A DNA stretch of 64,000 nt from positions 1 to 64,000 of the forward strand of contig JAEDCT010000012.1 of assembly GCA_016294035.1 (NCBI GenBank). The letters are read 5' to 3'. The notes beneath the pieces were generated by a model. It saw only the letters and a program-made list of their open reading frames with translations, was not told the DNA's origin and ran no database searches. Made by a program: the position numbers and the translations under genes. Shown piece after piece: positions 25,428 through 34,700 of the stretch (position 1 is its first letter; the number at the start of each line of letters is the position of its first letter). Source of the DNA: Treponema sp. Lineage in GTDB: Bacteria > Spirochaetota > Spirochaetia > Treponematales > Treponemataceae.

Positions 25428-26868
25428 AAAATTCTTTATTGATCAGCATGGTTGCGCAAAAAACCAGGTTGATGGAGAGCTGATTATTGCCCGCCTGGAA
25501 AAGCTTGGTTTTGTGCAGACCTTAAATGTTGAAGACTCTGACCTTATCATTGTTAATTCCTGCGGATTTATTAAGACAGCAAAAGAAGAGAGTCTTAATT
25601 CACTTCTTGATGCAAGATCTGCTTATCCTGAAAAAAAAATCCTTCTTGCTGGTTGTCTTGCAGAACGCTATTCAGATGTTTTTTCAGAGAGTCTTCCAGA
25701 AGCAGACGGCATTTTGGGGAATGGTGATCTTTCCCTTCTTGATTCTGTTGTAAAGAAAATTTTCAAGGATGAAAGACCTGTTTCAAAAGGTGAGCAAAAG
25801 GGTGTTTGCTGTGGAAACCGCACAAATCTTCTTTCATTCAAGGGAAGTGCTTATGTTAAGATTACAGAAGGATGCGACAACAGATGTACTTTCTGTGCCA
25901 TTCCAATTATTCGTGGAAGTCTTCGCTCGCGGGCATCCGATGAAATAGTTGCTGAAATAAAAGAATTGATTTCCCGAGGCATTTTTGAAATCAATCTTAT
26001 TGGTCAGGATCTTGCAGCTTATGGTTGTGGTGAGTCTGACTGTGAGGACAAAAAAAAGAACTGGCATGAAATAATTTACAGCAAGCTTTCAAAACCAATA
26101 ATTGAATGTGATGACTTTATTGAAAAATTCGGCAGGTCACCCTTGTATGACCTTCTGACTAAAATTTCAAGAATCAAGGGAAAGTTCTGGATCAGACTTT
26201 TGTACATTCATCCCGATCACTTTAATCCGGATATTCTTGAAATTCTCAAGAAAGACAGCAGGTTCCTTCCTTACTTTGACATTCCGTTCCAGAGTGGAGA
26301 TTCCAGAGTTATTAAGGCTATGAACAGAAAGGGAAGTGCATCAAGTTACAGAAAACTTGTTAAGACTATTCGATCAGAACTTTCTGAAAGCTGTATCAGA
26401 ACTACATTTCTTACCGGGTTTCCAACAGAATCTGAAGATGAGGCATTGAACTCGCAGAAATTCCTTAAGGCCATAAAGAGTGACTGGTCAGGATGTTTCC
26501 CATACAGCAAGGAGGATGATACTCCTGCGTATAAAATGAAGCCTCAGGTTTCGGGAAAAATCAGTGCTCGCCGTGCAAGTGAGCTTCAGTCAATTCAGTC
26601 TGAGATTACTGCAAAGAGCCTTAATGCAAGATGCGGAAAAGAATACGATGTTCTTGTTGAGGAAATTGTTCAGAATCTTGAGGGAACTGATGAAGGTCTT
26701 GCCATAGGTCGTGCATGGTTCCAGGCTCCGGAAGTAGATGGCAGTGTTGTTATCCGCTATGATCTTGATGACAAAAATGCAGTGAAAAAAATTGTTCCGG
26801 GAAATGTTGTGCGCGTAAAAGCCGTTGCCTCAAGTGAAGTTGATATTGATTCAATTTTTCTTGGATAA
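25420..26868 (+). CDS. rimO: Ribosomal protein S12 methylthiotransferase RimO
   Basis: A radical-SAM methylthiotransferase that adds a methylthio group to an aspartate of ribosomal protein S12. The N-terminal UPF0004 domain has FFIDQHGCAKNQVDGE, IVNSCGFI and LLAGCLAERY with three cluster cysteines. The radical-SAM motif is GCDNRCTFCAIP near residue 150, and RGSLRSR follows. A C-terminal TRAM-like domain is present. A TTG start at 25420 overlapping the rodZ end is proposed, since the protein then begins LTKKFFIDQHGC as in the family. At about 483 residues it is some 40 longer than usual, owing to an insert after the LIGQDLAAYG strand. Confidence 0.88.
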   Translation: MTKKFFIDQHGCAKNQVDGELIIARLEKLGFVQTLNVEDSDLIIVNSCGFIKTAKEESLNSLLDARSAYPEKKILLAGCLAERYSDVFSESLPEADGILGNGDLSLLDSVVKKIFKDERPVSKGEQKGVCCGNRTNLLSFKGSAYVKITEGCDNRCTFCAIPIIRGSLRSRASDEIVAEIKELISRGIFEINLIGQDLAAYGCGESDCEDKKKNWHEIIYSKLSKPIIECDDFIEKFGRSPLYDLLTKISRIKGKFWIRLLYIHPDHFNPDILEILKKDSRFLPYFDIPFQSGDSRVIKAMNRKGSASSYRKLVKTIRSELSESCIRTTFLTGFPTESEDEALNSQKFLKAIKSDWSGCFPYSKEDDTPAYKMKPQVSGKISARRASELQSIQSEITAKSLNARCGKEYDVLVEEIVQNLEGTDEGLAIGRAWFQAPEVDGSVVIRYDLDDKNAVKKIVPGNVVRVKAVASSEVDIDSIFLG

Positions 26869-26888
26869 TTAAAATCTCACCAAAGTAT

Positions 26889-26916
26889 TTGTTATTTTTT
26901 GAAAATCCATTATTCT
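26889..26916 (+). promoter_or_regulatory. Possible promoter giving a leaderless helicase mRNA
   Basis: TTGTTA (26889-26894) and TATTCT (26911-26916) are 16 bases apart. The expected transcription start is at or next to the ATG at 26923, and no Shine-Dalgarno is seen. Confidence 0.4.
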
Positions 26917-26922
26917 TGATTC

Positions 26923-29133
26923 ATGAATTGTGATGATTATCTTTCAGTTTTAAATGAGGAGCAGCGAGAGGCTGTCGTTCATTCTGGTTCTCCTTTGCTG
27001 ATTCTTGCCGGGGCAGGTTCCGGTAAAACCAGAGTAATTACAACTAAAATTGCATATCTCATTGGTGAGCTTGGCTACAATCCGTCTTCAATTCTGGCCG
27101 TGACTTTTACAAAGAAAGCAGCAAATGAAATGAAGGAAAGGGCAGTTAATCTTGAGCCAAGATCTGCCTATTCACAGATTAGAACATTCCATTCATTCGG
27201 ATCATGGTTTTTGAGAAGTTATTCAGAGGAATCGGATTTTACCATCAGCAAAAATTTTACTGTTTATGATGATGATGACATGATCACTTTGCTGACAAAG
27301 GCAGTTCCCCATCTTACAAAAAAAGATGCAAAGCACTATGCACATAAAATTTCACTTGCAAAGGATTATTGTCTTTTGCCTGAAAGTGAAATGCTATACA
27401 CAATTGAGGAAGATCCTTGTTTTCCCGAAATCTATTCAAAGTATGAGGAAAGGCTTCGTGCAACAGGTAATGTGGATTTTGGTGATTTAATTCTTCTTCC
27501 GTATTTGATTCTTCATGAAAATGAGTCAGTCAGGAAAAGCATTCAAAACAGATTCAAAGTTATCATGGTTGATGAGTATCAGGATTCCAATGTTGCTCAG
27601 TTTAAGCTGCTGAAGGAACTTTCCGGAATTGATCATGGGGCCCAGACTTATGTGTGCGTTGTAGGTGATGATGATCAGAGTATCTATAAATTCCGTGGTG
27701 CAGAAGTTCAGAATATTTTGAATTTTGAAACTGAATTTCCAAATACAAAAATTGTGCGCCTTGAAACAAATTACAGATCTTCAACTCAAATTCTCAATTG
27801 TGCTGAAAATGTCGTGAAAAATAATTGTGACCGTCTTGGAAAGCGCCTTATTTCTGCACGTGGAGACGGAAAGAAGCCCACACTGGTTTTTCTTCCCACA
27901 CAGGATGACGAAACTGAATTCTGCCGCACACTTATTGAACAGGCTTATGAGAATGGAATTCCTTACAGCGAGTGGGCAATCCTTTACAGGACAAATGCAC
28001 AGTCACTTGGATTTGAAACGGAATTCATTCATGAGAAGATTCCATATTCAGTTGTTGGTACACTGAAATTTTATGATCGTGAAGAAGTCAAAGATACAAT
28101 TGCATGGCTAAGTTTTATTCTGAATAAGAAGGACGAAATTTCTTTCAGAAGAATTGTTAACAAGCCTGTTCGTGGAATTGGAAATACAACTCAGGAAAAA
28201 ATCATTGATGCCACAAGAAATTGTTCTATTCTTGAATTGGGTGATGATTTTAAGCTTACAAAAAAAGCTTCTGAAGGATGGAAGAATTTTAAGTTGGTAG
28301 TTGAAGAACTTTCGGAAATGCTGCCAGATGATCCGTCTACGTCAGAAGCTGCATCGCTTGCCCGTACTGCAGGTGAAAGTGAAAGTCCTGCTGCAACTGA
28401 ATCAGAGTCAAGAAATCTTTCTTCATTTATTCAGGCGGTTATTCTTAAATCTGGTCTTGAGGAATATCATAAGGAACAGGATGATAATGATGGAACACAG
28501 AAAATTTCCAACCTTGAGGAACTTGTGAATTCTGCGGTTTTGTATCCATGCACGCTTCAGGGACTTGTTGATTTTATTGATCACATAAATCTTGATAAGT
28601 CCGCCCAGGAAGAAGATGATGGTCAGAATATTGACAGGGTAACATTGATTACCTTGCACAACACAAAGGGACTTGAGTTCAACAGGGTTATTATCACTGG
28701 CCTTGAAACTGGTCTTTTTCCAAGATCAGAAAAAACTGCCGATGAACTTGAAGAGGAAAGGCGCTTGTTCTATGTTGGAATAACCCGGGCAAAGAATGAT
28801 TTGTATTTTACTTCTTGTGCTTCAAGGCGTCTTTATGGAAAAACAAGTCCTATGGCTCCCAGTCAGTTTCTCAATGAACTTGGAAAGGGTAATGTCCGTG
28901 TTCTTGGTCAGAAACCTTCTTCATATACAGGTGAGAAAAATGAGAAGGATCCGCTTGAATCAAAGTACTGCAGGGGGCGTTTTGTCTACAATGATGATTA
29001 TGGTCATGGTCAGATTATCGGGACCTCAAAATCAGAAGACGGAGAATTTGTTGTTACAGTAAAATTTGAAACTGGCGGAATCAAAAAATTCCTGCCAAAG
29101 TATCAGTCATCATCCCTACTGGTTGAAGATTGA
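26923..29133 (+). CDS. UvrD/Rep/PcrA-type ATP-dependent DNA helicase
   Basis: A 736-residue superfamily 1A helicase. Motif I is LAGAGSGKTRVITTK near residue 30, motif Ia is AVTFTKKAANEMKERA, motif II is MVDEYQDSN near 213, motif III is VVGDDDQSIYKFRGA, motif IV is ETNYRSS, motif V is TLHNTKGLEFNRVIITGLE and motif VI is ERRLFYVGITRAK near 610. An acidic serine-rich linker (AASLARTAGESESPAATESES, about 470-490) separates subdomains. It unwinds DNA 3'-5' in repair and replication restart. Rep, PcrA and UvrD cannot be told apart here. Confidence 0.88.
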   Translation: MNCDDYLSVLNEEQREAVVHSGSPLLILAGAGSGKTRVITTKIAYLIGELGYNPSSILAVTFTKKAANEMKERAVNLEPRSAYSQIRTFHSFGSWFLRSYSEESDFTISKNFTVYDDDDMITLLTKAVPHLTKKDAKHYAHKISLAKDYCLLPESEMLYTIEEDPCFPEIYSKYEERLRATGNVDFGDLILLPYLILHENESVRKSIQNRFKVIMVDEYQDSNVAQFKLLKELSGIDHGAQTYVCVVGDDDQSIYKFRGAEVQNILNFETEFPNTKIVRLETNYRSSTQILNCAENVVKNNCDRLGKRLISARGDGKKPTLVFLPTQDDETEFCRTLIEQAYENGIPYSEWAILYRTNAQSLGFETEFIHEKIPYSVVGTLKFYDREEVKDTIAWLSFILNKKDEISFRRIVNKPVRGIGNTTQEKIIDATRNCSILELGDDFKLTKKASEGWKNFKLVVEELSEMLPDDPSTSEAASLARTAGESESPAATESESRNLSSFIQAVILKSGLEEYHKEQDDNDGTQKISNLEELVNSAVLYPCTLQGLVDFIDHINLDKSAQEEDDGQNIDRVTLITLHNTKGLEFNRVIITGLETGLFPRSEKTADELEEERRLFYVGITRAKNDLYFTSCASRRLYGKTSPMAPSQFLNELGKGNVRVLGQKPSSYTGEKNEKDPLESKYCRGRFVYNDDYGHGQIIGTSKSEDGEFVVTVKFETGGIKKFLPKYQSSSLLVED

Positions 29134-29224
29134 TTTTTTTCTGGTTTTATCAATGCAATGAGCGCTTTGTGCTGTGAATGGGGTATTTATTGATTTATTG
29201 ATTTTTCTTATAATTGACTAAGCT

Positions 29225-29992
29225 ATGAACAAGACTGAATACTACACACACATTTTTGATCGCTATGGAAATATAAAGAGAGGTCGCGGTTGTTTTCTGT
29301 ACACTGCAAAAGGTGAACGACTTACTGATTTGTATCAGGAAGAAGGAAGAGCGATTCTTGGGTGGGGTGGCGGTGCTGCTTTTACTGTTCTGAAGAATGT
29401 TTTGAATCGTGGACTTACGGGAAGTTTCAAGACAGATTTTTCTTATAGATTGAAGAAAGCTGTTGATGCACTTCTTTTTGGTGATTTTAATGTGGCTGTA
29501 TTTAATTCCATGGATGATGCAATGGCCTGTGCTCCAGGTAAGACAATTGTGTGGAGACCATGGAACTATGAGAATGCAGATTGTGTGGATTTTTCTTCGG
29601 TTGTTTTTAATGCTCCTCTGCCCTGGTCAAATGGTCTTGTGATACTGGCTTCAAAACTTGAAATTTCCTGTGCGCAAAAGTCAGTCATTCTTCCGGCAGT
29701 GATGGAGGCAAGCGTCACAAAGTCTATCTATGAATTGATTTGTGCAATTCAAAACCGTCAGGAGAAGGATTTCTTCATTTATGATTCTGTCCTGACAAAA
29801 TATTTTACAAGAAAAGGGCCATGGCTTTTTCCAAAAATTCCCGAATCAGAATATGACAAATTTGTACTCCATTGCCTTAATCTGGGAATCGTCATTAGTC
29901 CGGAATTTAATGTTCCTGGCCTGGTTCCATTTGGTGCCAATGCTGGAGTGTTTGAGTGCCTTAAGAAAAATCCATTCAGTGCCGAAAATTAG
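29225..29992 (+). CDS. Degenerate class III aminotransferase-like protein
   Basis: A 255-residue protein whose N-terminus (IKRGRGCFLYTAKGERLTDL then ILGWGGGAA) matches the opening of class III PLP aminotransferases such as ornithine or glutamate-1-semialdehyde aminotransferases. The rest is much shorter than the 400-residue family, and I see no D-x-x-x-G-x-x-R-x-G PLP site nor a Schiff-base lysine in a recognisable block. The reading frame is intact and codon use is like its neighbours, so it appears maintained. A TATAAT at 29209-29214 places the likely transcript start about 4 bases before the ATG, and there is no Shine-Dalgarno. Function unknown; not a functional aminotransferase as far as can be seen. 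Confidence 0.5.
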   Translation: MNKTEYYTHIFDRYGNIKRGRGCFLYTAKGERLTDLYQEEGRAILGWGGGAAFTVLKNVLNRGLTGSFKTDFSYRLKKAVDALLFGDFNVAVFNSMDDAMACAPGKTIVWRPWNYENADCVDFSSVVFNAPLPWSNGLVILASKLEISCAQKSVILPAVMEASVTKSIYELICAIQNRQEKDFFIYDSVLTKYFTRKGPWLFPKIPESEYDKFVLHCLNLGIVISPEFNVPGLVPFGANAGVFECLKKNPFSAEN

Positions 29993-29995
29993 GTT

Positions 29996-30298
29996 ATGGT
30001 TGATTCTCAGTTGATTTTTTTTATTATCAAGCTTGCTCTCGGTGGACTTACTGCATTCTTTGCAATTCTTTTGTGGAGCAAAACAGGGGATGCTGCATGG
30101 ATGAGTCTTATTGCGGCTATCGTAATCAACTATGCGGGTGTAGTTTATACTATGCTTATTCAGCTTGGCATTCTTGCTGAGGACAAGCTTCTCATATATG
30201 GACTTCCTCTAACTTCACTTTTGTTTACAATTGTTCCCCAGGTTTTTGTTATTCTTTCTCTCATTTTGATGATTGTCAGAACCAGCCGGGATGATTAA
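29996..30298 (+). CDS. Small membrane protein of unknown function
   Basis: A 100-residue very hydrophobic protein with three predicted membrane helices: about residues 5-25 (LIFFIIKLALGGLTAFFAIL), 36-58 and 71-95 (LLFTIVPQVFVILSLILMIV). The ATG lies three bases after the stop of the aminotransferase-like gene, so it is probably co-transcribed with it. No conserved motif is recognisable. The short charged C-terminus (RTSRDD) suggests a cytoplasmic end. Function is not assigned. Confidence 0.6.
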   Translation: MVDSQLIFFIIKLALGGLTAFFAILLWSKTGDAAWMSLIAAIVINYAGVVYTMLIQLGILAEDKLLIYGLPLTSLLFTIVPQVFVILSLILMIVRTSRDD

Positions 30299-30346
30299 TT
30301 GTCCATAATTGTTTTTTTATGCTATTCATGATATTCTTCTATTATC

Positions 30347-32290
30347 ATGGTAATTGTTTTAAAAAAGAATAGTACTGAGGATGAAAAGAAAAATCTTCAA
30401 TCACTTCTTGAAAAAAAGAATTTCAAGCTTAACGTTGTAACTGGTGAAGAGGACACAATCATTGCTGCAGTCGGCAAGGTTTCTATGGATGTCCGTGAGG
30501 TTGAGCTTATTCCGGGTGTGGAAAAGGTAATTCCCATCAGTAAGCCTTACAAAATGGCAAGCCGTGAGTTCAAGAAGGATGATACTGTTGTTACAGTCAC
30601 GAATTCCCGTGGTCAGAAAATAAATATTGGCGGAACTCATCTGGTTTCCATTGCTGGTCCAAGTGCAGTTGAAAGCCGTCAGCAGATTATGGATATTGCA
30701 GAACAGGTTGCTTCCAGTGGTGCTGTCATGCTTAGAGCCGGAACTTACAAACCGCGCACTTCTCCATACAGTTTTCAGGGGCTTGGCAAAGATGGCCTTG
30801 ATTATTTGAAGGAAGCCGGAGACAAATTCGGTTTGCCTATAGTTACTGAAATTGTTAGTGAAAGTCTTATAGCTGATATGAAGGATAAGGTTGATGTGTT
30901 CCAGATTGGTGCACGCAACATGCAGAATTTTGATCTTCTGAAAAAAGTTGGTGCCCTGGGAAAGCCTGTTATTCTGAAACGAAGCTATACTGCTACTCTT
31001 GAAGAATTTCTCATGAGTGCCGAATATCTCCTTGCATCAGGAACTGAAAATGTAATTTTGTGCGAGCGCGGAATCAGAACTTTCGAGCATGCTACAAGAA
31101 ATACTCTGGACTTGAGTGCCATTCCTATCTTGCGAAGTCTCACACACCTTCCTATTATTGTTGATCCAAGTCATGCAGTCGGTATTCGCGACAAGGTTGC
31201 TCCTATGGGACTTGCTTCTATTGCGGCAGGTGCAGACGGAATAGCAGTTGAAGTTCATGTTCAGCCGGAAAAAGCTTTGAGCGGTGGAGCATTCAGTATG
31301 GTTCCTGTTCAGTTTGACAAGCTTATGCATGATGTTGAGGCACTGGCTCCTGTGATGGGAAAGTCGGTTGCCCATATTCGCGGACTTTCAGTTTCATCTG
31401 CAAAACCTGCTGAGGCCCGAACATCAAAAAAAATTACTGTTGCCTATTCTGGAAGCCGTGGGGCATATGCAGAGCAGGCAATCACAAGATATTTTGGAAG
31501 CCAGGAATTTGATGCTGTTCCTGTTTCATCATTTGGTCAGATTTTTCAGGATGTAATTGACGGTAAGGCTGATTATGGAATGGTTCCAATTGAAAACTCA
31601 CTGGCCGGAAGCGTCTATCAGAATTATGATAATTTCAGTCGTTTTCAGGATGTTTCAATAGTTGGTTCAGTTACACTGAATATCAGACATTCTCTTTTGG
31701 GTGTAAAGGGCACTACTTTACAGTCAATCAGGAACGTATATTCACATCCACAGGCATTGAGTCAGAGCAAGAAATTTCTTGAGTCAAATGAATCCTGGAA
31801 ATTGATTGAAGCTGTTTCAACTGCAAGTGCTGCTGAATTTGTTGCAAAGACAAAATCAACTGAAAATGCGGCTGTTGCAAGTTCTGTGAATGCGGCTTTG
31901 TATGGACTTGAAATTCTTGCAGAAGATATTGAAGATGATCCGGGAAACTTTACCCGCTTTGTTGTCATTCAGGCCAACAACGTTACAAGGTCGGATGCAA
32001 CCAATTCAAATTTAAAACCCAACATGGCCAGCTTCATTCTCAAGACAAAGAATGAACCTGGGGCATTGTATAATCTTCTTGGGATTTTTGAGGAATCAAG
32101 ACTGAATCTTACCCGTCTTGAATCAAGGCCAATTGCAGGTCAGCCATGGAGATACTGGTTCTACATTGATATTGAGCTGAAGGGTGTTGGTGATGATCCG
32201 GCTGGATTTGCAGCGCAATTGACAGAAAAACTAAAGGAAAAATGCGAGGAAGTTCGTCTTCTTGGCGTTTATTCTGAGTACAATAAATAA
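30347..32290 (+). CDS. DAHP synthase - prephenate dehydratase fusion (AroF-PheA)
   Basis: A 647-residue fusion for the first step of aromatic amino acid synthesis and the phenylalanine branch. Residues 1-75 form the ferredoxin-like domain of type I-beta DAHP synthases. Residues 90-345 are the DAHP synthase barrel (SIAGPSAVESRQQ, RAGTYKPRTSPYSFQG, QIGARNMQNF, IVDPSHAVG). Residues 365-560 are prephenate dehydratase (VAYSGSRGAYAEQAITRYF, DYGMVPIENSLAGSV, and NFTRFVV, the TRF motif). Residues 565-647 are an ACT domain (SFILKTKNEPGALYNLLG, with ESRP for phenylalanine sensing). No chorismate mutase domain is seen. No Shine-Dalgarno precedes the ATG. Feedback control of both activities by one ACT domain is inference. 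Confidence 0.92.
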   Translation: MVIVLKKNSTEDEKKNLQSLLEKKNFKLNVVTGEEDTIIAAVGKVSMDVREVELIPGVEKVIPISKPYKMASREFKKDDTVVTVTNSRGQKINIGGTHLVSIAGPSAVESRQQIMDIAEQVASSGAVMLRAGTYKPRTSPYSFQGLGKDGLDYLKEAGDKFGLPIVTEIVSESLIADMKDKVDVFQIGARNMQNFDLLKKVGALGKPVILKRSYTATLEEFLMSAEYLLASGTENVILCERGIRTFEHATRNTLDLSAIPILRSLTHLPIIVDPSHAVGIRDKVAPMGLASIAAGADGIAVEVHVQPEKALSGGAFSMVPVQFDKLMHDVEALAPVMGKSVAHIRGLSVSSAKPAEARTSKKITVAYSGSRGAYAEQAITRYFGSQEFDAVPVSSFGQIFQDVIDGKADYGMVPIENSLAGSVYQNYDNFSRFQDVSIVGSVTLNIRHSLLGVKGTTLQSIRNVYSHPQALSQSKKFLESNESWKLIEAVSTASAAEFVAKTKSTENAAVASSVNAALYGLEILAEDIEDDPGNFTRFVVIQANNVTRSDATNSNLKPNMASFILKTKNEPGALYNLLGIFEESRLNLTRLESRPIAGQPWRYWFYIDIELKGVGDDPAGFAAQLTEKLKEKCEEVRLLGVYSEYNK

Positions 32291-32305
32291 TAGCAGGAGT
32301 TAACT

Positions 32306-32797
32306 ATGGAAAAGTATGTTCTTTCGGTTTTGGTAGAAAATAATGCCGGTGTATTGAGCCGCGTTTCAGGTTTGTTCAGTCGCCGCGGATTCAATATTGA
32401 TTCCCTTAACGTTTGTGAGACATCTGATGAAAAAAAATCGAGAATGACAATTGTGGTTTCAGGTGATGAGTATGTTCTTGACCAGATTGTCAAGCAGCTT
32501 TCAAAACTTGTTGAGGTTATTTCAATTGAACATTGTATTCCTAAGGAAACTTGTGTTCGTGAAATGGCTTTGATCAAGGTTAAGGCTTCTGGAAAGGAAA
32601 GGGGAGAAATCATTCAGGCTTGTGAAATCTATCGTACTCATATTGTTGATGTTTCAGAAAATGCACTTATCATCGAAGTTACAGGAAGTGAAGACAAGAT
32701 TGATTCGTTGATTCGTTTCCTTGAACCTTATGGAATTCTTGAGCTTCTTAAGTCAGGTCTCGTTGCAATGGATCGCGGTGAAAAGACAATGAAATAA
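32306..32797 (+). CDS. ilvN: Acetolactate synthase small (regulatory) subunit
   Basis: A 163-residue regulatory subunit of acetohydroxyacid synthase. The N-terminal ACT domain (YVLSVLVENNAGVLSRVSGL, FSRRGFNIDSL) senses valine, and a C-terminal ALS_ss_C domain follows (REMALIKVKASGKERGEIIQ, then FLEPYGILELLKSGLVAMDR). The length is typical. It normally partners a large IlvB subunit, which is not next to it in this window. AGCAGGAGTTAACT precedes the ATG, and it lies 15 bases after the AroF-PheA stop, so amino acid synthesis genes are grouped here. Confidence 0.93.
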   Translation: MEKYVLSVLVENNAGVLSRVSGLFSRRGFNIDSLNVCETSDEKKSRMTIVVSGDEYVLDQIVKQLSKLVEVISIEHCIPKETCVREMALIKVKASGKERGEIIQACEIYRTHIVDVSENALIIEVTGSEDKIDSLIRFLEPYGILELLKSGLVAMDRGEKTMK

Positions 32798-32803
32798 TAT
32801 CAG

Positions 32804-32827
32804 GCATTCCATAATTTCTTGGAATGC
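32804..32827 (+). terminator. Hairpin between ilvN and the DtxR-like gene
   Basis: GCATTCC (32804-32810) pairs perfectly with GGAATGC (32821-32827) around a 10-base loop. The downstream sequence is only partly T-rich (TTCATGCTTTTC), so this may be a weak terminator or a structured spacer. Confidence 0.4.
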
Positions 32828-32864
32828 TTCATGCTTTTCATATTCCAGCTTAACGGGGGAAAAA

Positions 32865-33245
32865 ATGTCTGAAATACATGAGTCTGGTGAAGACTATCTC
32901 GAAGCAATTCTTTGTATTCAAAAACTCAATGGTGCTGCCAGAAGTGTTGATGTTTCAAAAAGACTTGGCGTCTCAAAACCAAGTGTAAGTCGCGCAATCG
33001 GTATTCTTATTGAGAATGAATATATTTACATTGGTGAAACTGGAGCTCTTTGTTTCACGGAAAAAGGAAAGGAAAAGGCCGAGGAAATTTTTGCCCGTCA
33101 CACTCTGTTAACTGATTTTCTCGTTAAGATTACTGGAGTTTCAAAGGAACAGGCAGAAAAAAATGCATGCAAGATTGAGCATGATATTGATGACGATGTA
33201 AAAAAAGGTATTGAACGCTGGATGGAAAACAACAAGGATGCCTGA
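32865..33245 (+). CDS. DtxR/MntR-family metal-dependent regulator
   Basis: A 126-residue metalloregulator. The winged-helix domain covers residues 1-70, starting SGEDYLEAILCIQKLNGAAR with the metal-binding D and E of the first helix, and the recognition helix VSKPSVSRAIGIL. The dimerisation domain holds the other expected ligands: H in FARHTLL near 85, and C, E and H in NACKIEHDI near 105. There is no SH3 domain, as in MntR. It likely represses metal uptake genes when Mn(II) or Fe(II) is plentiful. GGGGGAAAAA is the ribosome-binding site. No target operator is visible nearby. Confidence 0.85.
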   Translation: MSEIHESGEDYLEAILCIQKLNGAARSVDVSKRLGVSKPSVSRAIGILIENEYIYIGETGALCFTEKGKEKAEEIFARHTLLTDFLVKITGVSKEQAEKNACKIEHDIDDDVKKGIERWMENNKDA

Positions 33246-33281
33246 ACGAAAAAGGCACACTCAGATGTAAGGAATTTATAA

Positions 33282-34700
33282 ATGGAACACGGAACACATA
33301 CAAATGACAATCATGCAGCTTTGTGGTCAGGAAGATTTGCAGAAGGTCCTGATGCAGCTGCAGTAGAATTTGAAACATCGATTTATGTTGACGAGCGAAT
33401 GGCTCTTGATGATATTCACGGATCTGTTGCACATGCAACAATGCTTGGTGAGCAGAATATTATTCCAGTGGAAGATGCCAGAAAAATTGTTGAGGGACTC
33501 AAGTCTATTGAAAGGGACCTGGAATCAGGGGATCTCAAGATTGACTATAGTGCTGAAGATATCCATTCTTTTGTAGAGGCAACACTTACAGACAGAATTG
33601 GTGAAGCTGGAAAAAAACTTCATACAGGACGAAGCCGTAATGATCAGATTGCACTTGATGAACGTCTTTATCTTCGCCGCGTGATTCCGCTTTTGCAGAA
33701 TGAAATCGTTACATTGATTGAAACCCTTTCTGGAATTGCTGCAGCTCACACAACAACACTGCTTACCGGTTACACTCACATGCAGCATGCTCAGCCTGGA
33801 ACCCTTGCCCAGCATTTGTGTGCCTGGAGTTTCATGCTTGTTCGTGACTGGGAAAGAATTGAGGATGCACTCAGCAGAATTTCTAAGAGTCCTCTTGGAA
33901 GTGGTGCACTTCAGGGAAGTACATTGCCATTGAACCGTGAAAGAGTTGCTTCACTGCTTTCATTTGATGGAGTAACTGATAATTCACTGGATACTGTTTC
34001 TGATCGGGATTACTGCATTGAATTTACAAGTGCATTTGCTGTGCTTCAGTCTCATTTGAGCCGCATGTGCGAGGAAATTGTCTTGTGGTCAACAACAGAA
34101 TTTGCTTTTGTTGATTTGAGTGAAAAATGGTCAACTGGCAGTTCCATCATGCCACAGAAAAAAAATCCTGATTTTGCCGAGCTTATTCGTGGACGCACAG
34201 GAAAGGTTTACGGCGATCTCATAAATCTTCTTACTATGGTAAAGGGGCTTCCTCTTGCCTATGACAGGGATCTTCAGGAAGACAAGGAGCCGCTGTTTGA
34301 TGCACTTGATACAGTCGAAGGAAATCTCAAGGTTTTCACTGCAATGATTTCATCGGCTAAGTGGAATAAAACTAATCTTGAAAAGAGTGTTGAGGGCGGT
34401 TTTGCCAATGCCACGGATGTTGCAGAATACCTTGTAAAGAAAGGAATGCCTTTCAGAACTGCACATTCAGTTTCTGCAAAATGTGTTCGAACTGCAATTG
34501 ACAAGGGATTTGATAAAATAGAAGATTTGAAAATTGAAGACCTTAAATCTTGTTCTGATCTTATTGATAGTGACATATTTGATTGTCTTTCACCACGAAA
34601 GTGTGCAATGAACAGAAAGACAACTGGTGGTCCATCAGAAGAAACTGTAAGGGTTCAGCTTGAAACATTGAAGAACCTTTGCAACAAATTCAGAAAGTAA
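33282..34700 (+). CDS. argH: Argininosuccinate lyase
   Basis: A 472-residue enzyme of the fumarase/aspartase superfamily that splits argininosuccinate into arginine and fumarate. It has LWSGRFAEGPDAAAVEFETS at the start, LHTGRSRNDQIALD near 112, TLLTGYTHMQHAQPGTLAQH near 160 with the catalytic histidine, and the superfamily signature GSSIMPQKKNPD near 285. Length is normal. It starts 36 bases after the DtxR-like gene and ends directly at the next start (no gap), so the downstream fusion gene is probably translated with it. Other arg genes are not in the window. Confidence 0.94.
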   Translation: MEHGTHTNDNHAALWSGRFAEGPDAAAVEFETSIYVDERMALDDIHGSVAHATMLGEQNIIPVEDARKIVEGLKSIERDLESGDLKIDYSAEDIHSFVEATLTDRIGEAGKKLHTGRSRNDQIALDERLYLRRVIPLLQNEIVTLIETLSGIAAAHTTTLLTGYTHMQHAQPGTLAQHLCAWSFMLVRDWERIEDALSRISKSPLGSGALQGSTLPLNRERVASLLSFDGVTDNSLDTVSDRDYCIEFTSAFAVLQSHLSRMCEEIVLWSTTEFAFVDLSEKWSTGSSIMPQKKNPDFAELIRGRTGKVYGDLINLLTMVKGLPLAYDRDLQEDKEPLFDALDTVEGNLKVFTAMISSAKWNKTNLEKSVEGGFANATDVAEYLVKKGMPFRTAHSVSAKCVRTAIDKGFDKIEDLKIEDLKSCSDLIDSDIFDCLSPRKCAMNRKTTGGPSEETVRVQLETLKNLCNKFRK

